17,488 bases of DNA from IMCC26207 sp037141255 (GTDB taxonomy: Bacteria > Actinomycetota > Acidimicrobiia > Acidimicrobiales > Microtrichaceae). The position numbers and the translations under genes are program-made. The notes under the pieces are model-generated. The model did no database searches and was not told the origin of the DNA. It worked only from the letters and a program-made list of their open reading frames with translations. The stretch covers positions 1-17,488 of the forward strand of contig JBAXCX010000059.1 in the NCBI GenBank assembly GCA_037141255.1, given 5' to 3'. Shown piece after piece: positions 1-5,877 of this stretch. Positions within the stretch are counted from its first letter, which is position 1; the number at the start of each line of letters is the position of its first letter.

Positions 1-2
1 GG

Positions 3-977
3 CTTGCACTTCCGTCGGCAGCGATTCAGAAAAATGGGGTGGGCGCAGCTGGATTCGCATCGGGAACCACCGACGGCTACTTGCCCGGCGCAGAAGACCC
101 TGCTGGTCGGGGGCTCGGCGGCGGAGACGCACTAGCTTTCCGCATTGCGGCTGACGGCAGCGCATTATGGGCTCGGCAGTTTGGAACCGCAGCGAACGAT
201 GCTGCACTCGGCGTGTGCGCCGTAGCTCAAGACGGAGTCTTTGTGGGCTTTACGGACGGAGACCTTGAAGGTCGCTCCAAGGGGCTTCGAGACGCGTGGA
301 TTTCGCGAATCGACGGTAAAGGTGTTCAGCGTTGGATTACGCAGTTTGGTGGAGCAGGAACCGAAGAGTTCCGAGCGGTTGCTGCAGCCGGTGAAGCCCG
401 CCAAGGAACCGAACAGTTCATCGCAGTGGGCTCAACAGATGGAGACATTGATCAGTCCGGACCGCTGACCAATAAGGGCAGCACCGACGCCATCGTCACT
501 GCGTTCGCCAGCGACGGTACGGTGCGTTGGGCCACACAACTTGGCTCTCAGTTTGATGATGTTGCCACTGCAGTCACCGCAGATGGCACAAACATTTATG
601 TTGCAGGCACCACCCGCAGCAGCCAAGGCGCGGCGGGCACTCCTGCCGAGGGAACTGCAGCATCTGGAACTGCAGCCGACGGTGCTGCAGGCACCGGGGT
701 TGGTGAACTCAACCCCGAGATCGGACCCGGAGGAGGCACCGATGCGTTCTTAGCTTCGATCGATGCCGAGACGGGCAAAGTTCGCTGGGTCATGCGAATG
801 GGGTCGGCTACAGATGATGCAACTACTGGACTGACCACCACTGAAGGTGGCCTGCTCGTGCTCTCTGGGATTACCACGGGCAAGGTTGCCAGCACTCCCC
901 CAGCGGGAGGAACAGATGGTTTCTTGCTCGCTTTCCAATTGCCCACGGGTGGCGGCGCAGCCGCAAGCTCCGTTTAG
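3..977 (+). CDS. SBBP-like beta-propeller repeat protein, 5' truncated by the window
   Basis: The reading frame is open from the left edge, so the true start lies outside; the GTG at 39 is internal. The protein is built from imperfect units of about 50-65 residues. Each has a V/I-x-x-G-x-T-D-G turn, a Gly-rich G-x-D-A-F/W segment, and a blade-like W-x-x-Q-x-G-x-x-x-x-D motif. Four such Trp motifs are visible (LWARQFG, RWITQFG, RWATQLG, RWVMRMG). This spacing is typical of SBBP/beta-propeller repeat proteins, which are usually secreted or surface-bound. An Ala/Gly/Thr-rich low-complexity insert lies between the third and fourth units (about 628-705). There is no C-terminal sorting signal, and the chain ends in a short Gly/Ala/Ser tail. 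The ligand and any enzymatic role cannot be deduced. It converges on the acyltransferase gene downstream. The repeat architecture is fairly certain, the function is not. Confidence 0.8.
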   Translation, partial: LALPSAAIQKNGVGAAGFASGTTDGYLPGAEDPAGRGLGGGDALAFRIAADGSALWARQFGTAANDAALGVCAVAQDGVFVGFTDGDLEGRSKGLRDAWISRIDGKGVQRWITQFGGAGTEEFRAVAAAGEARQGTEQFIAVGSTDGDIDQSGPLTNKGSTDAIVTAFASDGTVRWATQLGSQFDDVATAVTADGTNIYVAGTTRSSQGAAGTPAEGTAASGTAADGAAGTGVGELNPEIGPGGGTDAFLASIDAETGKVRWVMRMGSATDDATTGLTTTEGGLLVLSGITTGKVASTPPAGGTDGFLLAFQLPTGGGAAASSV

Positions 978-987
978 AACGTAGTGG

Positions 988-1009
988 ACTCGCTCGGTAC
1001 TCGCTCGGT
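988..1009. repeat. Tandem duplication of an 11-bp unit
   Basis: Two exact adjacent copies of ACTCGCTCGGT (988-998 and 999-1009) start 10 nt after the stop codon of the beta-propeller gene. The unit is not self-complementary, so it is not an obvious terminator. The rest of the gap to 1106 shows no gene or strong hairpin. Confidence 0.85.
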
Positions 1010-1106
1010 CCTGGCGGGGTAAAGGGTGCCGGCAGGGTTTTGGCGATCAGCCCCATCAGGCTCGTTGCCGGGCCCATGGACACCGCTGCAACCTTCTCAA
1101 CTCGCT

Positions 1107-1634
1107 TTATCGACCAACATGCACTGGTGTCGCAGGAACACCGGCAAGGGTGCCAGGGCCGGCAAAGTCGTGCGTGACTACTGCTCCCGCCCCGACAGTG
1201 ACGTTCGATCCGACCCTCACAGAGCCGACCACGCTGGAACCAACGCCGAGCTGAACGAAGTCTCCGAGCACAACTTCACCATCCCCAATGCAATTCCCAC
1301 CGGCAAGAATCACGTTCCTACCAAGCTGACATCGACCTCCTACCACGTACCCAAGTTGGGGATGCAACAAACGCAGACCGGGTCCGATTTCTGCTCGGTA
1401 GTCGAGTTCGCTGCTAACGAAGAGTCTGATAATCGGCATAAACGGCGACAAAACGAGGCGGGCAGACCTCCAGGCATTTCCCAGCCAGAGGAATAGCCCA
1501 CGGTTCAACCGATACCAGGCCAGTATCGCAGCGCTCTCGCTGCACAGCACTGGGAGCAGTCTGGCCGTTTTTCCCTTGGTCATTTCAGCGATATCGAGTT
1601 GTAGGAAGCGAAACTGTGACCTCAAATGACTCAT
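1107..1634 (-). CDS. Serine O-acetyltransferase-like hexapeptide-repeat acyltransferase
   Basis: A 175-residue protein starting at the ATG at 1634. A frame extension to a TTG at 1730 has no ribosome site and lacks family similarity. The N-terminal helical part (FLQLDIAEM, then AWYRLNRGLF around residues 39-49) matches short CysE/capsule-type acetyltransferases. From about residue 82 the left-handed beta-helix begins (AEIGPGLRLLHPQLGYVVG), with His91 at the position of the family's catalytic His. Hexapeptide turns continue (IGDGEV, LGDFVQLGVGSSV, VGSNVTVGAGAVVTHDF), and the end is the usual AGVPATPV. The loop carrying the second His of classical CysE is shortened. The enzyme probably transfers acetyl from acetyl-CoA to serine or a sugar in the cytoplasm. 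No cysteine synthase gene is adjacent, so the substrate is open. It appears monocistronic and leaderless. Confidence 0.8.
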   Translation of the reverse strand: MSHLRSQFRFLQLDIAEMTKGKTARLLPVLCSESAAILAWYRLNRGLFLWLGNAWRSARLVLSPFMPIIRLFVSSELDYRAEIGPGLRLLHPQLGYVVGGRCQLGRNVILAGGNCIGDGEVVLGDFVQLGVGSSVVGSVRVGSNVTVGAGAVVTHDFAGPGTLAGVPATPVHVGR

Positions 1635-1641
1635 CCTCCCA

Positions 1642-1647
1642 ATTCTA
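1642..1647 (-). promoter_or_regulatory. -10 box of a leaderless promoter (acyltransferase gene)
   Basis: Read on the minus strand this is TAGAAT, exactly 7 nt before the ATG at 1634, which places transcription initiation at or next to the start codon. A weak -35 (TTGGTA, 16-nt spacer) lies upstream. The GGGAGG directly touching the ATG is too close to act as a normal ribosome site. Confidence 0.5.
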
Positions 1648-1790
1648 ACCTTGAGAGTTTCACTACCAACCGAAACCTCGCCTAAAGATTGAACGCTGAC
1701 AGCAGCCTGGCTCGGCAGAATGTCCAGCAAAATGAAATTGTGAGTAGCAGTAATTCCCCGCCCGACTCTTAGGAAGACACCGAGTGTTGG

Positions 1791-1796
1791 TACCCT
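1791..1796 (+). promoter_or_regulatory. -10 box of a leaderless promoter (F420 oxidoreductase gene)
   Basis: TACCCT sits 7 nt before the ATG at 1804. No Shine-Dalgarno sequence is present in the preceding 15 nt, so leaderless transcription and translation is likely. No good -35 is visible. Confidence 0.45.
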
Positions 1797-1803
1797 GCCG
1801 CTT

Positions 1804-2742
1804 ATGGCTCACCCTCGTACATTTCGTTTCGCTGCAGAACTTCATGGACCGCTCGATGGCATGACTTGGACGGACTCAGTGCGCTGGCTTGAGGATGCCG
1901 GCTACTGCACCTTGTTCGTGCCTGATCATTTCACGGAGGGGTTTGGCCCCATTGCAGCGATGGCCTCAGCCGCTGCAGTCACAACAGAACTTCTAGTCGG
2001 CCCGCTCGTGCTCGCTGCCGATTACCGGCATCCGGTAGTCCTCGCTCGCGAACTCGCCTCCATCGACCAGATTTCGGAGGGCAGACTCGAACTTGGACTT
2101 GGTGCCGGGTGGATGGCCTCGGACTACAACTCCTCTGGTATTGCCATGGACCCGCCCAAGGTGCGCGTGGACCGCATGATCGAGGTCATCACGATCCTGA
2201 AAGGCCTGTTTGCGCCCGGCGCATTTTCATTCAGCGGCGAGCACTTCACCATAACCGAACTCGACGGCTCGCCCAAGCCTTACCGCCCGGAGGGCCCCCC
2301 ATTACTCATTGGCGCGGGAGCTGCTCGCATGCTGCGCTACGCAGGTGCCACCGCAGACATCGTGGGTATCAACCCGTCGATACACTCTGGAGAAATCGAT
2401 TCAGCCGCAGCGCGGGACGCTCAGGTTGACCGCATTGACCAGAAGGTGAAATGGGTTCAACAAGGTGCCGGTGATCGCTTCGAAGATCTTGAACTCAACG
2501 CTTGGCTCGCTGTTGCAAACGTGACCGATGATGCTGCCGGGACTGCAGAGCTACTCGCTCCAGCGTTCGAGGCCGACCCCGTTGCGCTCTTGGACTCCCC
2601 GATGGTGATGTTGGGCACCATTGACCAACTCGCCGAGCAGGTTGAAGCTCGTCGGGAGCGCTGGGGGTACTCGTATCACGTGATTCCTGGGGCCTCTGCC
2701 AAGGAGTTTGCACCTCTGGTTGCCCGCATGACCGGGCACTAG
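1804..2742 (+). CDS. LLM-class F420-dependent oxidoreductase, MSMEG_2516-like family
   Basis: A 312-residue TIM-barrel protein of the luciferase-like monooxygenase superfamily. Family hallmarks are GYCTLFVPDHF (residues 33-43), the cofactor-binding segment RHPVVLARELASIDQ followed by SEGRLELGLGAGW (75-103), and a later PLLIGAGAARMLRYA strand. Sequence and length fit the actinobacterial MSMEG_2516-type group, which is predicted to use reduced coenzyme F420 for hydride transfer. F420 use is inferred from the family. The substrate is unknown. There is no signal peptide, so it is cytoplasmic. The ATG is preceded by a TAnnnT box and no ribosome site. Only 3 nt separate its stop from the GTG of the ATP-grasp gene, so the two are almost certainly co-transcribed and translationally coupled. 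Confidence 0.88.
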   Translation: MAHPRTFRFAAELHGPLDGMTWTDSVRWLEDAGYCTLFVPDHFTEGFGPIAAMASAAAVTTELLVGPLVLAADYRHPVVLARELASIDQISEGRLELGLGAGWMASDYNSSGIAMDPPKVRVDRMIEVITILKGLFAPGAFSFSGEHFTITELDGSPKPYRPEGPPLLIGAGAARMLRYAGATADIVGINPSIHSGEIDSAAARDAQVDRIDQKVKWVQQGAGDRFEDLELNAWLAVANVTDDAAGTAELLAPAFEADPVALLDSPMVMLGTIDQLAEQVEARRERWGYSYHVIPGASAKEFAPLVARMTGH

Positions 2743-2745
2743 CTG

Positions 2746-3642
2746 GTGCCGAGAACGCGCATTGCGCTGCTTACCTCAACTGGCGCTTGGCAGACCGATG
2801 AAGATGCTGAAGTACTCGTCGAGGCACTCGCGTCAGAAGGCATCGAGGCCGAGCCCGCCATCTGGGATTCCCTGAAGGTTGATTGGGCTCAGTACAGCGC
2901 CGCAATCCTCCGCTCCCCGTGGGATTACAGCGATCGGCCTGAACAGTTCTTGGCAACTCTGGAACGGATTCAGCTCGCCACTGCAGTACTGAACCCCATT
3001 GAGGTAATCAGGTGGAACATCGACAAGCACTACCTAGCTGACCTTGCTCAGGCGGGCGTGCCCGTGGTGCCGACTACGTTTATTTCAGCTCGGAACTCCC
3101 TACAAGACAACGATTTTCCGATTGATGGCTGCTTTGTAGTCAAGCCCACGATCGGCGCTGGGTCGCGCAACACCGCTCGCTACACCCAAACCCAGCGCCG
3201 CGCGGCCACGGCGCACGTTGAGAGACTCCTTGATGCAGGCCAAGAGGTGATCGTGCAGCCGTACATTGACTCCGTTGATCAACTTGGCGAAACCGGCATG
3301 GTGTTCTTCTCAGGTGAGTTCAGCCATGGGTTCCGAAAGTCCGCTTTGCTCAGACAGGGCCAAGCCAACGTTGACGGGCTGTTCGCCGTTGAGGAGATCG
3401 CCCCCCGGGAACCCTCGCAAGCGGAACGTGAACTTGCCGAGCAGGTGCTTCGGATCACCGCGGACCGTTTCAACAGCAGCACGGTTCTCTACGCACGCGT
3501 TGATGTTCTGAAAGATCCTCAAGGCCAGCCACTGTTGCTTGAACTCGAAATGACCGAGCCCTCGTACTTTCTGAGCACCGACCCCTCGAGCCCTGCGCGG
3601 GCAGCGGCGGCTTACGCAGCGGCACTCAACCACGCATCCTGA
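2746..3642 (+). CDS. ATP-grasp family ligase, DcsG/RimK-like
   Basis: A 298-residue protein with a GTG start 3 nt after the preceding stop. The N-terminal Rossmann-like part carries the LRSPWDYSDRP motif (55-64), then a WNIDKHYLADLAQAGVPVVPT segment (90-110). This arrangement is shared with DcsG-like and other glutathione-synthetase-type ATP-grasp proteins. ATP-grasp elements follow: VVKPTIGAGSRNT (131-143) for nucleotide binding, QPYID (171-175), GETGMVFFSGEFSHGFRK (181-198), ARVDVL (250-255) and the Mg2+-binding LLLELEMTEPSYF (263-275). It should activate a carboxylate as acyl phosphate and join it to an amine or other nucleophile. The substrates are not known. Coupling to the F420 oxidoreductase suggests a shared pathway, possibly a small amino-acid-derived metabolite, but this is inference. 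Confidence 0.85.
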   Translation: MPRTRIALLTSTGAWQTDEDAEVLVEALASEGIEAEPAIWDSLKVDWAQYSAAILRSPWDYSDRPEQFLATLERIQLATAVLNPIEVIRWNIDKHYLADLAQAGVPVVPTTFISARNSLQDNDFPIDGCFVVKPTIGAGSRNTARYTQTQRRAATAHVERLLDAGQEVIVQPYIDSVDQLGETGMVFFSGEFSHGFRKSALLRQGQANVDGLFAVEEIAPREPSQAERELAEQVLRITADRFNSSTVLYARVDVLKDPQGQPLLLELEMTEPSYFLSTDPSSPARAAAAYAAALNHAS

Positions 3643-3671
3643 TGCAACGCTGATGCAACGCTGATGCAACG
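3639..3671. repeat. Three tandem copies of an 11-bp unit overlapping a stop codon
   Basis: CTGATGCAACG occurs three times without mismatch (3639-3649, 3650-3660, 3661-3671). The first copy supplies the TGA stop (3640-3642) of the ATP-grasp gene. The unit is not palindromic, and copies two and three lie in the spacer before the crotonase gene. Confidence 0.9.
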
Positions 3672-3743
3672 CTTGTAGCGCCCTGATACAGAAGGTACGC
3701 GCACTCAACTGCGCCACGGCACTATTCTGACCACGCTTTCTTC

Positions 3744-3755
3744 GCGCAGCTGCGC
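3744..3755. promoter_or_regulatory. 12-bp perfect palindrome upstream of the PaaG-like gene (possible operator)
   Basis: GCGCAGCTGCGC is fully palindromic. It lies between a possible -10 (TATTCT, 3723-3728) and the ribosome site (GGAG, 3766-3769) of the downstream gene. A dimeric repressor could bind here, or the transcript could fold. No regulator gene is adjacent, so the role is a guess. Confidence 0.35.
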
Positions 3756-3775
3756 ACAACCAACTGGAGCCACTT

Positions 3776-4633
3776 ATGAGCAATCCCACTGCCGATAGCC
3801 CCAGTGGCGAGAATCCCACCGACGACCTCGTGCTGTACACCTCTGAGGCAGGGGTTGCCACCATCACCATCAATGCTCCGGACAAAGCAAATTCGCTCAC
3901 CGCATATATGCGTGACCAACTCACTGATTGGTTTGAGTGGGCCTCTGCCGACCTTGGGGTGCGTGCGGTGGTCCTGACCGCAGCTGGCGATCGCCACTTC
4001 TGTACCGGGGCGCATCTGGGTGGGGCACAAAAGCCAACTCCACCTCGGCCGGAGGGGGCACCGGACCGCGCCATGGGTGACGCCTCGCGAATGATTAAGC
4101 GAGGCTGGCAACGTTTAGTCGCCTCAATCCTGGACTGCGAAAAGCCCGTGGTTGCTGCAGTGAATGGAACCGCTGCAGGCGGAGGTGCGCACCTTGTGCT
4201 TGCCGCTGATTTAGTCGTCATGGCAGATACCGCCAAGCTGGTTGAAGTCTTTGTTAAGCGCGGCATCCTTCCTGATGCTGGTGGGGCTTACCTGCTTCCC
4301 CGCATCGTTGGGCCACAGATCGCCAAGGAACTTATGTTCCTAGCCGACAACGTCCCAGCCGAGCGGTGTGCGCAATTGGGAATCGCTAATCGCGTCGTGC
4401 CCGCAGCAGACCTACACGAAGAGGTCACCACACTCACTGACCGGCTTGTTGCGTCACCAACAAAGGCTCTCGGCTTAACAAAGTGGCTGATCAACCGATC
4501 TTTTGAATCCAGCCGACAGACAGCGTTTGAAGAAGAAGCCATGGCTCAGGACTTGCTCACCGCCTCGGCTGACTTTGCCGAGGGACTCACTGCATTTCGT
4601 GAGCAACGACCAACTGAGTTCAAGGGCTGGTAG
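3776..4633 (+). CDS. Enoyl-CoA hydratase/isomerase family protein, PaaG-like
   Basis: A 285-residue crotonase-fold protein. The ATG is preceded by GGAG at 6-nt spacing. The first oxyanion-hole segment is HFCTGAHL (74-81). The second is NGTAAGGGAH (130-139), where classical hydratases have a catalytic Glu and this protein has His139. The second hydratase Glu position is Phe159. Instead it has the LPDAGGAYLLPRIVG signature (165-179), whose Asp167 matches the catalytic Asp of PaaG-type isomerases. The likely reaction is therefore CoA-thioester isomerisation rather than hydration. No phenylacetate oxygenase genes are present, so a role in phenylacetate breakdown is not shown. It is the third gene of the plus-strand block, 133 nt after the ATP-grasp gene, and probably has its own promoter. 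The family is secure, the substrate open. Confidence 0.88.
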   Translation: MSNPTADSPSGENPTDDLVLYTSEAGVATITINAPDKANSLTAYMRDQLTDWFEWASADLGVRAVVLTAAGDRHFCTGAHLGGAQKPTPPRPEGAPDRAMGDASRMIKRGWQRLVASILDCEKPVVAAVNGTAAGGGAHLVLAADLVVMADTAKLVEVFVKRGILPDAGGAYLLPRIVGPQIAKELMFLADNVPAERCAQLGIANRVVPAADLHEEVTTLTDRLVASPTKALGLTKWLINRSFESSRQTAFEEEAMAQDLLTASADFAEGLTAFREQRPTEFKGW

Positions 4634-4764
4634 CAGCCTGGCAGCAGTGTTCACTGGCCTCAGCTCCGCCTCTCAGCGCGAGACCGACCGCCTGTCCTCG
4701 TTGCGTTTGCGGTCGAACCCGGTGGCGTACTCTGGTCTCCCACCTCTCAGTGGAGTCCATCTGA

Positions 4765-4836
4765 ATGCTCATCCGTCGTTCGCGCTCCAACAAGTTCAAG
4801 CGGTCGATTTCACTACCCTGCTACCTTGCTCCTTGA
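4765..4836 (+). CDS. Possible 23-residue leader peptide
   Basis: ATG at 4765 follows GGAG with 9-nt spacing and a TACTCT box about 32 nt upstream. The peptide begins MLIRRSRSNKFKRS, is strongly basic, and ends at TGA 4834-4836. That stop overlaps a second ATG (4837, nine codons) as TGAATG. No regulatory codon run is evident. It could be chance; it is included because it has a start, ribosome site and promoter-like box in order. Confidence 0.2.
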   Translation: MLIRRSRSNKFKRSISLPCYLAP

Positions 4837-4925
4837 ATGCTCAAAGGTCAAGAAGTTGGCTTGTGAATCTCTTCTCATGGGCAGCGCAAGGCACAGTCCA
4901 AATAGCGGCTCAAAGGACGGCCCAA

Positions 4926-4955
4926 GTGACATGGACTCGGTCAGTGGTCTACAAC
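4926..4955 (+). promoter_or_regulatory. Candidate promoter of the second crotonase gene
   Basis: GTGACA (4926-4931) and TACAAC (4950-4955) are separated by 18 nt. The -10-like box ends 6 nt before the ATG at 4962, which would give a leaderless message. The final C of the -10 box departs from TAnnnT, so this is weaker than the other leaderless candidates. Confidence 0.4.
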
Positions 4956-4961
4956 TAGGTG

Positions 4962-5825
4962 ATGTCAGAACATGAGACCAGCTCACGAGAACAGACCATC
5001 ACAGTCGAACTTAGCGAACAAGGCGTTGCTACGGTCACGCTCAATCGCCCCGAAGTTCTGAACTCGTTCAATGCGCAGATGGTGCATGAACTGCATCACC
5101 TTTGGCGAAGCCTGCGTCATCGCGACGAGGTTCGTTGCATTGTTCTCACCGGTGCTGGAGATCGCGCATTTTGCACGGGCATTGACCGCACCGAACAAAT
5201 CGATGATGGCCAAGGCGGTGCCCGCTCCGTAGCGGATCACGAAGAGGACCGGATTGCCGGTTTTGGATCTACACCATTTCACTTTGATGACCCTGGCGAG
5301 TTACTTGGTCCGAAGACAAACGACTTGTGGAAGCCTGTCATCGCCGCCGTCAACGGCATGGCCTGCGGCGGAGCTTTCTACATGCTTGGCGAATGCGACA
5401 TTCTGCTCGCTGCCGAGCACGCAACATTCTTTGACCCTCACGTGACCTTCGGAATGACTGCCACGTTTGAGCCGCTGCACCTGTTACACAAGATGCCCTT
5501 TGGCGAACTCGTTCGCATGTCGCTTGTGGGGAGCCACGAACGTATTTCTGCAGCCCACGCCGAACGCATCGGATTGGTCTCCGAGGTGGTTCCTCAAGAA
5601 GAACTGCTGAGCACGGCCCAGGCACTTGCTACCGTTATCGCCTCGGCCCCGCAACGGGCGGTGCAAGGCACGCTCCGCTCGTTATGGGCAGGCCTTGAAC
5701 TCACCCGCAGCCAGGCGCTGGCCCAAGGCTGGGCATTCATCGGCCTTGGTAACGATGACGAGTCCATTGCCGAGGGGCAACGGATGTTCTCATCAGGTCA
5801 GCGCATCACCCCGCGCATTCGTTAG
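4962..5825 (+). CDS. Enoyl-CoA hydratase/isomerase family protein lacking both hydratase glutamates
   Basis: A 287-residue crotonase-fold protein. The stretch TAGGTGATG offers GTG (4959) or ATG (4962); ATG is chosen because it fits the -10 spacing. Oxyanion segments are AFCTGIDRTE (near 68-77) and NGMACGGAFYMLGECD (about 131-146). Aligned to rat mitochondrial hydratase, the first catalytic Glu is replaced by Tyr and the second (in the QPE motif) by His, within the segment ATFFDPHVTFGM. The segment HKMPFGELVRM follows. These substitutions look like a conserved actinobacterial subfamily rather than decay, because the fold motifs are intact and the frame is clean. The reaction is unknown; a different acid/base pair or another CoA-thioester chemistry is possible. 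It is cytoplasmic and converges on the sugar kinase gene. Confidence 0.85.
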   Translation: MSEHETSSREQTITVELSEQGVATVTLNRPEVLNSFNAQMVHELHHLWRSLRHRDEVRCIVLTGAGDRAFCTGIDRTEQIDDGQGGARSVADHEEDRIAGFGSTPFHFDDPGELLGPKTNDLWKPVIAAVNGMACGGAFYMLGECDILLAAEHATFFDPHVTFGMTATFEPLHLLHKMPFGELVRMSLVGSHERISAAHAERIGLVSEVVPQEELLSTAQALATVIASAPQRAVQGTLRSLWAGLELTRSQALAQGWAFIGLGNDDESIAEGQRMFSSGQRITPRIR

Positions 5826-5835
5826 CGAGCACTGA

Positions 5836-5868
5836 TCCGGGCGAACGCGTGAATAAGGACTCGCCGGA
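5836..5868. terminator. Possible bidirectional terminator between convergent genes
   Basis: TCCGGGCGA (5836-5844) pairs with TCGCCGGA (5861-5868) as an 8-bp stem with one bulged G and a 16-nt loop. It lies wholly within the 52-nt gap between the convergent crotonase and kinase genes. There is no T-tract on either strand, so any termination role is tentative. Confidence 0.35.
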
Positions 5869-5877
5869 GAGCACCCG

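Larger units (their letters stand above)
4634..4961 (+). other. 328-nt spacer between the two crotonase genes
   Basis: No convincing conserved gene is seen. A short stem, GGCTG/CAGCC (4625-4638), straddles the stop codon of the upstream gene and has no T-tract. A TACTCT box (4728-4733) and a GGAG (4752-4755) precede a 23-codon open frame (4765-4836). TGAATGCTCA occurs twice (4762-4771 and 4834-4843). A promoter-like pair for the next gene sits at the end (4926-4955). The length and these elements suggest a regulated leader rather than dead space, but none is decisive. Confidence 0.5.

Noticed and set aside
871..1083. Minus-strand frame beginning MSMGPATSLMGLIAKT
   Set aside because: The start looks protein-like, but the frame runs antisense into the beta-propeller gene, becomes Arg/Pro-rich, and has no support.
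1026..1496. Plus-strand open frame of 156 codons
   Set aside because: It is antisense to the hexapeptide acyltransferase, whose motifs are clear, and has no recognisable domain or ribosome site.
3310..4266. Minus-strand open frame of 318 codons
   Set aside because: It lies antisense across the ATP-grasp and PaaG-like genes, has no family motifs, and is rich in Arg/Ser/Ala/Pro as expected of an antisense shadow.
4690..4735. Possible tRNA-like segment (GGTCGAACCC)
   Set aside because: The T-arm resemblance is limited to a few bases; no acceptor stem, anticodon arm or paired T-stem can be folded.
4503..4958. Plus-strand 151-codon frame covering the spacer between crotonases
   Set aside because: It starts inside the PaaG-like gene in another frame, has Ser/Arg/Leu-rich composition and no ribosome site.
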